DNA of 64,000 nt from Aquimarina aquimarini (GCF_900299535.1 NZ_OMKE01000009.1:1-64000), one strand, 5' to 3'; counted from the first letter of the stretch, positions 10,383-20,220 are shown. The notes: a model not told the origin generated them from the sequence alone. A program made the numbers and translations.

Positions 10383-11678
10383 ATGAAAAAAATAATCTTT
10401 ATACTGGTTCTATGTACTGTTTTTATCAGACAAATATCTGCACAGCAAACGCCAGCAAAAGCACAAAATGAAACAATATCTATTACTGGTGCTACTGCTC
10501 ATATTGGAAATGGTACTATCATTAAAAACAGTACTATTGTTTTTGAAAATGGAAAAATAACTGCAATAGGATCTAATCAAAATACTACTGCAAAAGGAAC
10601 AATCATCAATGCCACAGGAAAACATATCTACCCTGGTTTTATAGCTCCAAATTCTACATTAGGATTAGTAGAAATAGGGGCTGTTCGTGCTACTGATGAC
10701 GATAGTGAAATTGGTAATTATAATCCTCACATTCGCAGTATTATTGCTTATAACACTGAGAGTAAAATTGTAGAAAGCATGCGCCCTAATGGTATATTAC
10801 TGGCTCAAATTACCCCTCGTGGGGGTAGAATATCTGGCACTTCATCTATTGTACAATTAGATGCTTGGAATTGGGAAGATGCAGTGATAAAGATAGATGA
10901 TGGCATTCATATTAACTGGCCTAGTTCGTTTAGCAGAGGACGTTGGTGGCTTGGTGAAGATTCAGGATATAAGCCTAATAAAAAGTATGTAAAGCAATTG
11001 AAAGAATTAAATGATTTTATTGCGCAAGCAAAAGCATCTATACAATCGAATGAGTCTGAAAACAACTTACCTTATCATGCTATGAAAGGAATTTTTGATG
11101 GAAAAAAAACTATTTTTATTCATCTAGAAACCGAAAAAGAAATTCTGGATGTCCTCTCTCTTTCAAAAGAACATAATTTAAAAAAAATAGTGCTAGTTGG
11201 TGCATATGAAGCACATAAAGTAGCACCACAACTAAAACAAAATAATATTGCAGTCCTAGCAACAAGAACACACTCTACTCCTGACCAAGAGGATGATGAC
11301 TATGATCAACCATATAAAAATGCTAAATTATTAATGGATGCTGGAGTTTTGGTTGCACTGCAAAATAGCGGACAAATGGAACGAGCAAATGCAAGAAACC
11401 TCCCTTTTCAAGCAGGAACGGTAGCTGCACATGGTTTAGATAAGGAAAAAGCGGTACAACTCATTACTGGTAATAGTGCAAAAATTCTTGGTATTGATCA
11501 TACTACAGGAACACTAGAAGTGGGTAAAGACGCTACTTTATTTATTAGTATTGGAGACGCTTTAGACATGCGTACAAATCAATTAGAAAAAGCTTTTATA
11601 CAAGGGCGAGATATTAGCCTAGAAAGTCATCAAACCAAATTATGGAAACGGTATCGTGATAAGTATATGAATGAATAA
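10383..11678 (+). CDS. exported amidohydrolase-like protein lacking metal ligands
   Basis: 431 residues with a signal peptide (MKKIIFILVLCTVFIRQISA, then QQ). It has the amidohydrolase module frame (GKHIYPGFIAPNSTLG, later TGNSAKILGI and GKDATLFI) but the HxH is replaced by Asn90 and Thr92, the second His by Gly (VLVGAYEAHK), and the Asp by NSG (ALQNSGQME). It therefore looks like a pseudoenzyme that could act as a partner of the active module in the preceding gene. It is most like the N-module of that protein. The operon ends at a strong hairpin 12 bp after the stop. Confidence 0.85.
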   Translation: MKKIIFILVLCTVFIRQISAQQTPAKAQNETISITGATAHIGNGTIIKNSTIVFENGKITAIGSNQNTTAKGTIINATGKHIYPGFIAPNSTLGLVEIGAVRATDDDSEIGNYNPHIRSIIAYNTESKIVESMRPNGILLAQITPRGGRISGTSSIVQLDAWNWEDAVIKIDDGIHINWPSSFSRGRWWLGEDSGYKPNKKYVKQLKELNDFIAQAKASIQSNESENNLPYHAMKGIFDGKKTIFIHLETEKEILDVLSLSKEHNLKKIVLVGAYEAHKVAPQLKQNNIAVLATRTHSTPDQEDDDYDQPYKNAKLLMDAGVLVALQNSGQMERANARNLPFQAGTVAAHGLDKEKAVQLITGNSAKILGIDHTTGTLEVGKDATLFISIGDALDMRTNQLEKAFIQGRDISLESHQTKLWKRYRDKYMNE

Positions 11679-11685
11679 ATAAGTA

Positions 11686-11726
11686 AAAAAAGCAAAGTAA
11701 AACCAGATGGTTTTACTTTGCTTTTG
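11686..11726. terminator. bidirectional terminator between amidohydrolase operon and susD
   Basis: Perfect 14-bp stem (11691-11704 with 11709-11722) with a 4-nt loop, flanked by an A-run on the left and T-run on the right, so it can stop transcription of both convergent units. Confidence 0.9.
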
Positions 11727-11761
11727 TAAACAGAATTCTATACAGTTTTTTTAAATATTAT

Positions 11762-13150
11762 TTAATACCCAGGGTTTTGTGGTAAACCATCTGGATTAAC
11801 ATCTCTTTCTCTTTGAGGAATAGGTAGTACTAAAAAATTATCATCATAATTCAATCCTCCTACAGTACCTTCAAGACGTTTAACATCATGTAATGCAAAA
11901 CCTTCAAAAGCTAATTCACGTTTTCGTTCATCAATAATATCTTGTAATGTTAGAGCTATTAATGGAATAGCACTTACCCTATCTCTTAGTGCATTTATTT
12001 CCTCTAAAGGTGTTAAACCTACATTAGTTCCTAATCTAAAATTAGCTTCAGCTCTTATTAAATGCATCTCGGCAATACGTAAAAAAGGAATATTTGCAAA
12101 CTGAGATTGCCATTTTAGAGAAACACTATTATCATTATAAAAGAATTGATTTCTCTCATCATTTGGATCGTCAAAAATAGTAAAGAAAGAAGGTTCAACT
12201 GATACATCTGCACTAGGAGATCTACCTCCAAACTCTCTAGTTGCCCAAAAGGTATTCATATCATTTCCTCCTGTGCCAATACCAGGAGCTACTTCTCCTG
12301 GATCTTGGCTAGTGATTTGCCATGCAAAAATATCTTCATCAGAATCTTCATCATTATTAAACGCTGCAGCATATAACTCAGCAAGAGAATGTCCACTATT
12401 CTGTAATACATCATTAGCAGCATCTCTTGCAGCTTCATAATTTCCTTGTTGTAAATATACTCTTGCCAATAAGGCTTGTGCTGCATATTTATCAGCAGAA
12501 ATACCATTGCTTTCAGGAAGTAGATTATACGCCTCACTAAGATCATTAATAATATGTGTATATACTTCTTCTACAGTTTTTCGTTCAGGAAAAGTAACAT
12601 CACTTGGATCTAAAACTGCTTTTAATATAATAGGGACTCCTAATTGTGTGTTTCCTCCTCCAGCGCTATAGGGTTGTCCAAAAAACCTTACAAGATCAAA
12701 ATAAACCAATCCTCTTAAGAATTTTGCTTCACCTTCTACTCTATCGCGATCAGACTCTTCTTCAAAAACAGCTAAATTGGCAAGAACTATGTTTGCTTGG
12801 TTACTTACTTCATAAGCATTTAACCAATAGTCTCTAACAAATGTATTATCTGGGACCAATTGCTTTTCAATCAATTGAGCTGGCTGCTCAAAAGTTCCAT
12901 TCCAAGAAAGGTCAGTATCGTTGGCTAAAAGCTCTGATGCCAAATTTAATCGCCCTCCATATGATACATTTTGCCCTGCTTCATCATAAATCCCTGTCAA
13001 TATATTTTGCACATTCGCAGGATTAGAAGTGGCTATTTCGGGTAATAAACTTTGTTCTGGTTCTAACTCGAGATTATCTTCGCAACCAATAATAAAAATG
13101 GTTAATACAATGATGTATAATTGCTGTGGTATATATTTTAATGTTTTCAT
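11762..13150 (-). CDS. SusD/RagB family nutrient-binding lipoprotein
   Basis: 462 residues starting with a lipoprotein signal (hydrophobic stretch, then IIGCEDNLELEPEQ). It has the tetratricopeptide-like helices of the family (RGLVYFDLVRFFGQPY, AYNLLPESNG, KYAAQALLARVYLQQGNYEAA) and the usual C-terminal part (LRIAEMHLIRAEANFRLG, ERKRELAFEGFALHDVKR, PIPQRERDVNP). It is anchored in the outer membrane facing outward and closes over the SusC channel to capture a glycan or peptide ligand; which one cannot be told here. It starts 9 bp after the susC stop, as expected for a pair made as a complex. Confidence 0.95.
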   Translation of the reverse strand: MKTLKYIPQQLYIIVLTIFIIGCEDNLELEPEQSLLPEIATSNPANVQNILTGIYDEAGQNVSYGGRLNLASELLANDTDLSWNGTFEQPAQLIEKQLVPDNTFVRDYWLNAYEVSNQANIVLANLAVFEEESDRDRVEGEAKFLRGLVYFDLVRFFGQPYSAGGGNTQLGVPIILKAVLDPSDVTFPERKTVEEVYTHIINDLSEAYNLLPESNGISADKYAAQALLARVYLQQGNYEAARDAANDVLQNSGHSLAELYAAAFNNDEDSDEDIFAWQITSQDPGEVAPGIGTGGNDMNTFWATREFGGRSPSADVSVEPSFFTIFDDPNDERNQFFYNDNSVSLKWQSQFANIPFLRIAEMHLIRAEANFRLGTNVGLTPLEEINALRDRVSAIPLIALTLQDIIDERKRELAFEGFALHDVKRLEGTVGGLNYDDNFLVLPIPQRERDVNPDGLPQNPGY

Positions 13151-13159
13151 AACCGTTGT

Positions 13160-16100
13160 TTAAAAATCAATATTTATTCCTAAAGTATATGTTTTGGCTG
13201 GTGGTGCAGAATAAAAAGCTTCTCCTGCCTGGATATCTGTATTCGCATTAAAATCGGCTGTAGATTCTGGATCATAACCATCATAATCTGTAAAGGTTAG
13301 CAAATTAAACCCAGTAAAATAAACTCTAACTCTATCCATTTGGAATTTTCTTGTAACATCACCTGGTATTGTATATCCAAGTGTTAAATTTCTTAATCTT
13401 ATAAAGTCAGAATCTTGTAAATACCTAGTAGAAGCTTGTTGCCCATTGGTAGAAAACAGCCTTGCTTGAGGTACATTGGTAATATCCCCTGGTCTCTGCC
13501 ATCTATCTAATTGATCTATTGTTTGATTATCAAAAAACCTTGCATTTCCTGATTGAAATCGACCTCCATTATTGTAAATAGAAGCTCCCCACTCTCCTTG
13601 AAAAGTAAATGAAAAATCAATTCCTTTAAACGTAATATTATTTGTTAAACCAGCAGTAAGATCAGGATAAGGACTACCCGCTATAATTCTATCAGCTTCA
13701 TTAAAATTATTTGTAGTACTTCGATCTATAGACCCATCTGCATTTACGGTATTCTTAATAAATAAAGCATCCCCATTAGCTGGATCTGCCCCAGCATATT
13801 CAACTAGATAAAATGAAGAAATAGTTTCTCCTTTTCTTACAATATTTCTACCTGATATAATATCACCTCCAGGAAGCTCTACTATTTCATTATCTAGAGT
13901 TGCTAGATTAAACGAAGTACTCCAAGTGAGTTTTTCTGTCGTAATATTTCTTGTGTTTATTACAAACTCAAAACCTTTATTCCTAAGTTCTCCCACATTT
14001 CTGGTAATTGTAGAAAATCCCGAAGTCCCTGGTATCGGTTCATCTAATAATAAATCTTCTGTATTTTTAACATAATAATCAATTTCTCCAGATATTCTAT
14101 TATTTAAAAAACCATAATCTAAACCAATATCAACTTGGTTCGTTCTTTCCCATTTTAAACTTGGGTTTCCTAATTGTGTTGGTGCCAAACCTGCTCGTTG
14201 ATTATATGGCGACCCTTGAAATAAACTAAGGCTTGCAAAGTTTCCAATACCCGCATTACCAGTAACTCCCCAACTTCCTCTAATCTTTAATAAAGAAAGT
14301 ACTTCTGAATCTTTAAGAAAATCTTCTTCTGATAGTATCCACCCTGCCGATGCTGCTGGAAACCAACCAAATCTATTATCTTCTCCAAATCTAGAAGAGC
14401 CATCATAGCGTAAACTTGCATTCAATAGATATTTTCCTGCAATTGTTAATGAAGTTCTACCAAAATATGATAAAAAATTAAATCGCGTTCTACTAGATCC
14501 TCCTGCAGTAATTTCAGCGGCACTATTCAATGTTTCTAAATCATCTGACGGAAACCCCTGACCTTGAACCAGCTGCAATCTCCTCACACTATCTTCATAG
14601 CTCATTCCAAAAGTTCCTTCTAAATCAAAAATTTCATTAAATATTTTATTATACGTAAAATAGTTATTTAGATTATATTTTTCGGTCTGTACCGCATTAG
14701 CTGTCCCAAAACCACCTACCGAAGCCGATTCTGTTAAGCTTCCTGAAAAACGTTCTGCTACTTGAGATAAGAAGTCATACCCCACTTCGGTTCTGAAATT
14801 TAATTCTGGAAATATTTGATATTGTAGATAAGAATTTGCTAGTACTCGCCACACATTAGTTTTAAAACTACCATTAAACTCCTCAGTTAAAAAATTATAA
14901 TATTCTGTAGAATCATTATTAGGAGTTACGCCATCATCCAAATACGCTGGAGATAGTGGAGATTGTGCAATAGCCTGTAATGGAGTAGCAAATGCATTAT
15001 CATTTGATATTCTGTCAATAATTGTTTTTGAAACTCCAACATTGGTGCCTATCTTAAATTTTTCAGAAATTGAATGATCCAGGTTGGTTCGAAATGAGTA
15101 TCGTTCTAGTTCATTCCCCCTTATGATACCATCTGTACTATTGTATGATGTCGAAATGAAAAAACGAGTTTTTTCACCTCCTCCAGATACTGAAACTCCA
15201 AAATCTTGAACAGAACCATCTACCAAAGCAAATTCTTGCCAATCGGTATCTACTTCTCCATTCCTCCAATCAGTTCCGTTAGACAAACGTTCAAATTCAG
15301 ACTCTATTTCCGCCAGCGTGAGGCCACTGTTTAAGGCAGATTCTCTAACCAGTTCTATATATTGTCCAGCATTTAGCCAATCTCTGGTATTTGTTGCTTT
15401 ACTTAAACCATAAGATGAATTCAAAGATACCTTTGTTTTCCCTCGTTTTCCTTGTTTTGTTGTTATAATAATGACTCCATTTGTCCCTCTAGCCCCATAA
15501 ATCGCAGCAGAGGATGCATCTTTAAGAATATCAATCGACTCTATATCATTAGGGTTTAACGCTACTAATGGATTAATTGGAGAATTATTGATGGATTCAT
15601 CATCATTGGTAATAGGAATACCATCTACAACATAGAGAGGTTCCTGAGAAGAAGATATTGTTGAGATACCTCTAACTCGTACTTTAATCCCTCCTTCGAC
15701 TTTACCGTTTAACTGTGTTACCCTTACACCAGCAGCTTTACCAGTTAAGGAACTCTGCAAACTTGGAGTTGGAATTTCATTTATTTGTTCTGAAGAAATA
15801 GAAGCTATATTTGCCGTGATTTTTTTTCTAGATTGAGTCCCAAAACCAACCACAACAACTTCTTCTAAAGCACTTACATCTTCCTTTAGATTTACGTTAA
15901 TTATATTTTGATTAGCTACTGTTATTTCTTGAGAAATAAAGCCCACATATGAATACACTAGTATTTCTCCTTTTTCAACATTTATTGTGTATTCTCCGTC
16001 AAAATCTGTCTGCGCCCCTGTAGATTTTCCCTTTACTAAAATATTTACCCCAGGTAATGGCAGTCCATCTTCTCCCTGAACAGTTCCAGAGATTTTTTGT

Positions 16101-16165
16101 TGTGCACATATCATGCTTGACACAAAAAAAGCAAGCATAAACAATTTGTAATGATGTAATTTCAT
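13160..16165 (-). CDS. SusC/RagA family TonB-linked outer membrane transporter
   Basis: About 1001 residues from the ATG at 16165, which gives a clean signal peptide (MKLHHYKLFMLAFFVSSMIC, then AQQ) after an AGAGGA ribosome site; a longer start at 16195 adds ten residues and is less likely. Order: a carboxypeptidase-D regulatory-like domain (ISGTVQGEDGLPLPGVNILV, about 24-105), the TonB plug with the SusC signature (SAAIYGARGTNGVIIITTK), then a C-terminal 22-strand barrel ending in GINIDF. There is no STN domain, so it probably does not signal through an anti-sigma factor. With the adjacent SusD it imports an oligomeric nutrient, driven by TonB. Confidence 0.95.
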   Translation of the reverse strand: MKLHHYKLFMLAFFVSSMICAQQKISGTVQGEDGLPLPGVNILVKGKSTGAQTDFDGEYTINVEKGEILVYSYVGFISQEITVANQNIINVNLKEDVSALEEVVVVGFGTQSRKKITANIASISSEQINEIPTPSLQSSLTGKAAGVRVTQLNGKVEGGIKVRVRGISTISSSQEPLYVVDGIPITNDDESINNSPINPLVALNPNDIESIDILKDASSAAIYGARGTNGVIIITTKQGKRGKTKVSLNSSYGLSKATNTRDWLNAGQYIELVRESALNSGLTLAEIESEFERLSNGTDWRNGEVDTDWQEFALVDGSVQDFGVSVSGGGEKTRFFISTSYNSTDGIIRGNELERYSFRTNLDHSISEKFKIGTNVGVSKTIIDRISNDNAFATPLQAIAQSPLSPAYLDDGVTPNNDSTEYYNFLTEEFNGSFKTNVWRVLANSYLQYQIFPELNFRTEVGYDFLSQVAERFSGSLTESASVGGFGTANAVQTEKYNLNNYFTYNKIFNEIFDLEGTFGMSYEDSVRRLQLVQGQGFPSDDLETLNSAAEITAGGSSRTRFNFLSYFGRTSLTIAGKYLLNASLRYDGSSRFGEDNRFGWFPAASAGWILSEEDFLKDSEVLSLLKIRGSWGVTGNAGIGNFASLSLFQGSPYNQRAGLAPTQLGNPSLKWERTNQVDIGLDYGFLNNRISGEIDYYVKNTEDLLLDEPIPGTSGFSTITRNVGELRNKGFEFVINTRNITTEKLTWSTSFNLATLDNEIVELPGGDIISGRNIVRKGETISSFYLVEYAGADPANGDALFIKNTVNADGSIDRSTTNNFNEADRIIAGSPYPDLTAGLTNNITFKGIDFSFTFQGEWGASIYNNGGRFQSGNARFFDNQTIDQLDRWQRPGDITNVPQARLFSTNGQQASTRYLQDSDFIRLRNLTLGYTIPGDVTRKFQMDRVRVYFTGFNLLTFTDYDGYDPESTADFNANTDIQAGEAFYSAPPAKTYTLGINIDF

Positions 16166-16937
16166 AATTCCTCTAAAAGATTTAAAATTAAACAATTAGA
16201 ATCATCACAAAACAAAACCCTCTTTTTCCATCTCGCAACAACCCATTTAAACTATTATCACTTAAACGCATAAAAAAATAAATATTAACCAATTATACAT
16301 AGGTTAAATTATGATAATGACAAATATAACGATTATATACTGAATAATATTTAAAACAAAATAAGTCAATAAATTACCTGCATAAAAAGAACTTTATTAG
16401 AAGGAAATATTAGCTTAAAAAATCATCAAATCAAATTATAGAATTGATACACTAGATAGCGTGTACCTGCAATAATGTAAGAAAAGAAACTCATGCTTAC
16501 ATTTTTTAATTACGGTAGGAGTTTTTATATCTATTATTCTGTATCAGAATATCATCTTTACCCTTTTTTATGGTTCATTCACCATATAAACAACACTCTT
16601 CGCCATGTTAATTAAAAAAGATCGGTAGATATCTATATTTTCGTCTTTCGTTTTAATTTAAATCAGGTGGTATAGCACTTACTAATAAACTAATGATAAT
16701 TATATCTATTTAATTCTAGTAAACACTTAAAAGCTTTTATCATATCTATAAAAAAGTCTCTTCCAATTTTTAGAGTAATAGTTCACCTCTTATACTGGAA
16801 AGAGTTGCACAAGAAAATTTTCTATTTTTCAATAGAACGAAAAGTAATAGCATAGCTTCAAAGAACAGTTTATGTCAAAAAATGATACCTATCAAAATTT
16901 ATCTTCTCTTAAATCTAATAACAAAAACTTTCATAAC
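16166..16937. other. divergent intergenic region upstream of susC and the SGNH lipoprotein
   Basis: About 770 bp between the two divergent starts, unusually long for this window and very AT-rich. It holds a TAnnTTTG element for susC (16321-16328) and one copy of a 23-bp direct repeat (16877-16899). I see no gene, RNA or strong hairpin in it; its length leaves room for regulatory sites or a small RNA. Confidence 0.5.
16321..16328 (-). promoter_or_regulatory. candidate -7 promoter element of susC
   Basis: On the minus strand this reads TATATTTG, a match to the Bacteroidota -7 consensus TAnnTTTG. No TTG lies at the usual -33 spacing. It would give a leader of about 150 nt for susCD. Confidence 0.35.
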
Positions 16938-18326
16938 ATGAAAATCAAATTGTTTTTATCGATTCTTTCTCTCGCCCTTATACTCTCTTGTAATAAGGAT
17001 GATGATTCAGGGCAATCAAATAAAGAAACAAAATTATATATAACTCATAATAATAAAATCATATACGACGGTGGGTTTCTAATCTCAAAAGCAACTACAA
17101 CACTAAAAAATGATACCTATCAAAATTCATTTGATTTAAAAATAGATCATGATACTCATATTTTTGATGGCACATTCTCCAAAATACCATACGGTGAATA
17201 TACTTTGGAAACCAAATTTTATGAAAATGATAAAATTCAATTTTATGCAGATACTATTATAAAATTAGACAACCCTGAAAAAACTATTGATAATCTAATC
17301 TTTAAAAAAGTTAACCAATCTGACCCTAATGCTATAATCAAAGATCAATTTCTAAGTGTAAACAAAAATAGAAATCTAACAATAACCCTGGGCCCAGATA
17401 AAGATACAGACGGAAATTCTATTACCTATATAGTTACCCCTCAAGAAAATTTTACTTGGGAAGGGACAGCATCTATAGTATATAAAAACAATACTGTAGG
17501 TAATTATTCATTAGCAGTTACCGCAAAAGAAACAAATAATAAAGAAACATCAGCTACAATTACCATAGCCGTAAAAGAGCCTGTTTTTTTAGAAGCTCCT
17601 TCTGATGTTTTATTTGTTGGAAATAGTTTAACTCATCCTTATGGCCCTCGTTGGGGTGGCGGTAATAGCGATAAAGGTGCTGTAAAATATCATTTACAAC
17701 AAATTTATAATGAGTTAAACCTAGCCAACAATTTTGTAGAAGCTATTAGAGGAGGAGCCAGTCTAAAAAGACATTATGGATATAATAACCCTCCTAACCC
17801 TGACACACCAGGTAACACTTATGAAATAGATAGTATAAAAGCACAACATAATATTACTGTGCTTCAACCTAGTTTGGATGAACCTTTTAACGATCTTGAA
17901 GACTTTAAAACATATGGTAAAATATTTATTGATCTAATTCGGGCAGAAAATAGCATCCCTATTCTTTTTCACCCCTGGGCTTTAAAAAATCGTCAAAGAA
18001 CATACGAAGGGAATCTTAGAGAAACTACAAAACTATGCGATGAGTTAGGGGTTCAATTCGTAGATGTCGGCGCAGTAGTACATCAAATATATCTAGATGA
18101 TACTACACCAGACAAAGCTCTATATCACAGATTATATGCAGGAGATAGTGACAATACTCATCTTTCTATAGAAGGAATGTATATGGTTGGATTGTCTTTT
18201 GCTAAATTTTTTACTGGGGTAAATGCTATTGATATTAACTACAGAGTAGAAGAAGCAGATATAGAATATGCAAATATGATCAAGAGAACAGTAGATCAAG
18301 TAATTACAAACAGGTATCAGAATTAA
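16938..18326 (+). CDS. lipoprotein with SGNH-like (DUF4886-type) hydrolase domain
   Basis: 462 residues from the ATG at 16938, chosen because it begins a lipoprotein signal (MKIKLFLSILSLALILSC, then NKDDD); an in-frame ATG at 16872 adds 22 residues ahead of the signal. An N-terminal beta domain (about 30-120) is followed by an Ig/cadherin-like module (about 125-200, with DTDGNSITYIVTP) and a C-terminal hydrolase-like domain with VLFVGNSLTHP (candidate nucleophile Ser230) and DNTHLSIEG (Asp405, His408). These match SGNH block I and V, so an esterase or deacetylase acting on a glycan is plausible but unproven. The next gene, 33 bp on, carries a similar Ig-like module. It is divergent from susCD. 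Confidence 0.75.
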   Translation: MKIKLFLSILSLALILSCNKDDDSGQSNKETKLYITHNNKIIYDGGFLISKATTTLKNDTYQNSFDLKIDHDTHIFDGTFSKIPYGEYTLETKFYENDKIQFYADTIIKLDNPEKTIDNLIFKKVNQSDPNAIIKDQFLSVNKNRNLTITLGPDKDTDGNSITYIVTPQENFTWEGTASIVYKNNTVGNYSLAVTAKETNNKETSATITIAVKEPVFLEAPSDVLFVGNSLTHPYGPRWGGGNSDKGAVKYHLQQIYNELNLANNFVEAIRGGASLKRHYGYNNPPNPDTPGNTYEIDSIKAQHNITVLQPSLDEPFNDLEDFKTYGKIFIDLIRAENSIPILFHPWALKNRQRTYEGNLRETTKLCDELGVQFVDVGAVVHQIYLDDTTPDKALYHRLYAGDSDNTHLSIEGMYMVGLSFAKFFTGVNAIDINYRVEEADIEYANMIKRTVDQVITNRYQN

Positions 18327-18359
18327 TAAACTCTAAACCAATAATCTAACCTATTATTT

Positions 18360-20039
18360 ATGAAATATATACTTCAAATATCAGTATTACTGTTATTTTT
18401 TTCTTGTAAATCAGATGATCCAATAGAGAACCCAAGTTCTGATTCATATACATTACAAGATCAAACCATCACGGTAAATCAAAGTGAGACTAAAGTAATT
18501 GTTCTTGGAAACGAAAAAAATGCTAGTGGTAATACCTTGACTTATACAGTAAGTCCAGATACTCATACTGCATTTACTACTGAAAAAAATAAAATAGAAT
18601 ACACCTCTGATCAATTAGGTATTGAATCTCTTAACATTAGTGCCACAGATGGAGAAAACACTGAAATAACTGCAAAAATAACAGTTAATGTAATAGATCC
18701 TAAAGGAGAAATAACATCCAACTATATTACAAGTAGAGAAATCATACAACCAGATTTGGGAACAGCCCCTCCTACAAAAGGAGAGTCTCGTATAGATCCT
18801 GTAACAGGCGTAAAAATTACTAGACTTACTGATGCTAGTGAATTTTCTAACTCTAATGATGCCTTGATTGTCTATTCTCGTTATACTCCAGAAAATTCTG
18901 ACGGAACATTATTTATAGTTCATGGAGCAAATTCCACTACTAGTTGGATTTTGGAGCGAGAATCAGGTAATATTGTTACAGAATTAAAAAATGCTACAGG
19001 CCGCTCTATAGGTGAAGACAACGAAATACGATGGGATATATCTGGTAATCATCCATATCGAGTTTATTTCAGATACGATATGGCACTTTATATGATTGAC
19101 GATGTTAGAAATCAAGAAGGAACAAGAACACTCATTAAAGATTTTTCTGCTGACATACCTAATGCTACTAAACTCTATAATGATGTAGAAGGAGATAGCT
19201 CTAATGATAGTGATCATTGGGCGTGGATGGCAGTTCATTATGATGGTAGAACAAATGTTGTTGATGCTTTTATACATTATCAAATTTCTACAAATACCAC
19301 ACATATATTTAAGCCTTCTGACTTAGCAGGCACAAACCTAGATCATCATAAAAACGATGCTACATTTCCTAGGCCAAATATGGTTGAAATATCACCAACT
19401 GGTTCTGGAGTAGTATTACATTATGGTAGGTCTTGGGGAGATGCCAGTTATGGTGTAAGACCAGAAGATATTGGCTCTTGGTTTGACGGACCTCATTTAT
19501 GGCCTTTAGATTTCAACCATACTGCAAAATCTCCAGTGAAGATATCGATAAGTGAATCTCATTCTGGATGGTCATTTGGAGAAAACGGAGAAGAATTATT
19601 CATTAGCCAGAATAACCGTACTGACTGGTTAGATGCAATATCAACTATCTCTGGGTATGATAGTAAAATTGAGATTGCAAGTCATAAAGATTTCGGGTGG
19701 TCATGTGGTTTTCATTATGGTAAAATGCCTAATAACAAAAAAGGATGGGTTTTTGTAAACACTTATTCTAATATAAACGAAGCAACACATGACACAGATT
19801 GGGCTGCTGATCAGTTATTTATGATCCAAATTAAACCCAGTTCAAGTGAACCTATAGTATGGCGAATCGGACATAATTACAACAACTACAGTGGTGATTA
19901 TAGAGATGAAGCTCCTGCAGCTATCAACTTACTAGGTAACCGAATTTATTTGTCTAATAATTGGGGAGGACAACTTGACCATAGAGAAGTTTTCTTATAT
20001 GAATTACCCAACAACTGGAATGAAGTACTAAAAAAATAA
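18360..20039 (+). CDS. lipoprotein with Ig-like module and probable beta-propeller domain
   Basis: 559 residues with a lipoprotein signal (MKYILQISVLLLFFSC, then KSDD). Residues about 30-115 form an Ig/cadherin-like module (VNQSETKVIVLGNEKN, GNTLTYTVSP) clearly similar to one in the preceding lipoprotein. The rest (about 130-559) has repeated short Trp/Gly/Asp-rich blocks (VKITRLTDASEF, HDTDWAADQLFMIQI, NRIYLSNNWGGQ) suggestive of a beta-propeller, somewhat like oligogalacturonate-lyase-type propellers, but I recognise no family. Outer membrane anchoring and a role in binding or cutting the SusCD ligand are inferred from context. Confidence 0.7.
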   Translation: MKYILQISVLLLFFSCKSDDPIENPSSDSYTLQDQTITVNQSETKVIVLGNEKNASGNTLTYTVSPDTHTAFTTEKNKIEYTSDQLGIESLNISATDGENTEITAKITVNVIDPKGEITSNYITSREIIQPDLGTAPPTKGESRIDPVTGVKITRLTDASEFSNSNDALIVYSRYTPENSDGTLFIVHGANSTTSWILERESGNIVTELKNATGRSIGEDNEIRWDISGNHPYRVYFRYDMALYMIDDVRNQEGTRTLIKDFSADIPNATKLYNDVEGDSSNDSDHWAWMAVHYDGRTNVVDAFIHYQISTNTTHIFKPSDLAGTNLDHHKNDATFPRPNMVEISPTGSGVVLHYGRSWGDASYGVRPEDIGSWFDGPHLWPLDFNHTAKSPVKISISESHSGWSFGENGEELFISQNNRTDWLDAISTISGYDSKIEIASHKDFGWSCGFHYGKMPNNKKGWVFVNTYSNINEATHDTDWAADQLFMIQIKPSSSEPIVWRIGHNYNNYSGDYRDEAPAAINLLGNRIYLSNNWGGQLDHREVFLYELPNNWNEVLKK

Positions 20040-20060
20040 TAGTTTTATAATTCTCTACTT

Positions 20061-20115
20061 AAAAGAGGCTGGATTCTTTGTAAATAAACATAGAAATCAG
20101 CTTCTTTTTATTTTA
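20061..20115 (+). terminator. terminator after the lipoprotein pair
   Basis: A 10-bp arm starting at 20062 pairs with CAGCTTCTTT at 20098-20107 with one G-T pair; four more pairs extend it past a bulged G. A T-rich tail follows. It lies about 20 bp after the stop of the propeller lipoprotein gene. Confidence 0.65.
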
Positions 20116-20186
20116 TACTTGCAAAACAATCTAATACCAACTCTCTCTTGAAATTACCTCTTACGTAATAAGAAGGGGGAAATAAC

Positions 20187-20220
20187 AAAAAACCAATACA
20201 ATTAATCATATTGGTTTTTT
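20187..20220. terminator. bidirectional terminator between convergent genes
   Basis: Perfect 12-bp stem (20187-20198 with 20209-20220) with A-run and T-run ends built into the stem. It serves the plus-strand lipoprotein operon and the convergent lipoprotein gene at 20280. Confidence 0.75.
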
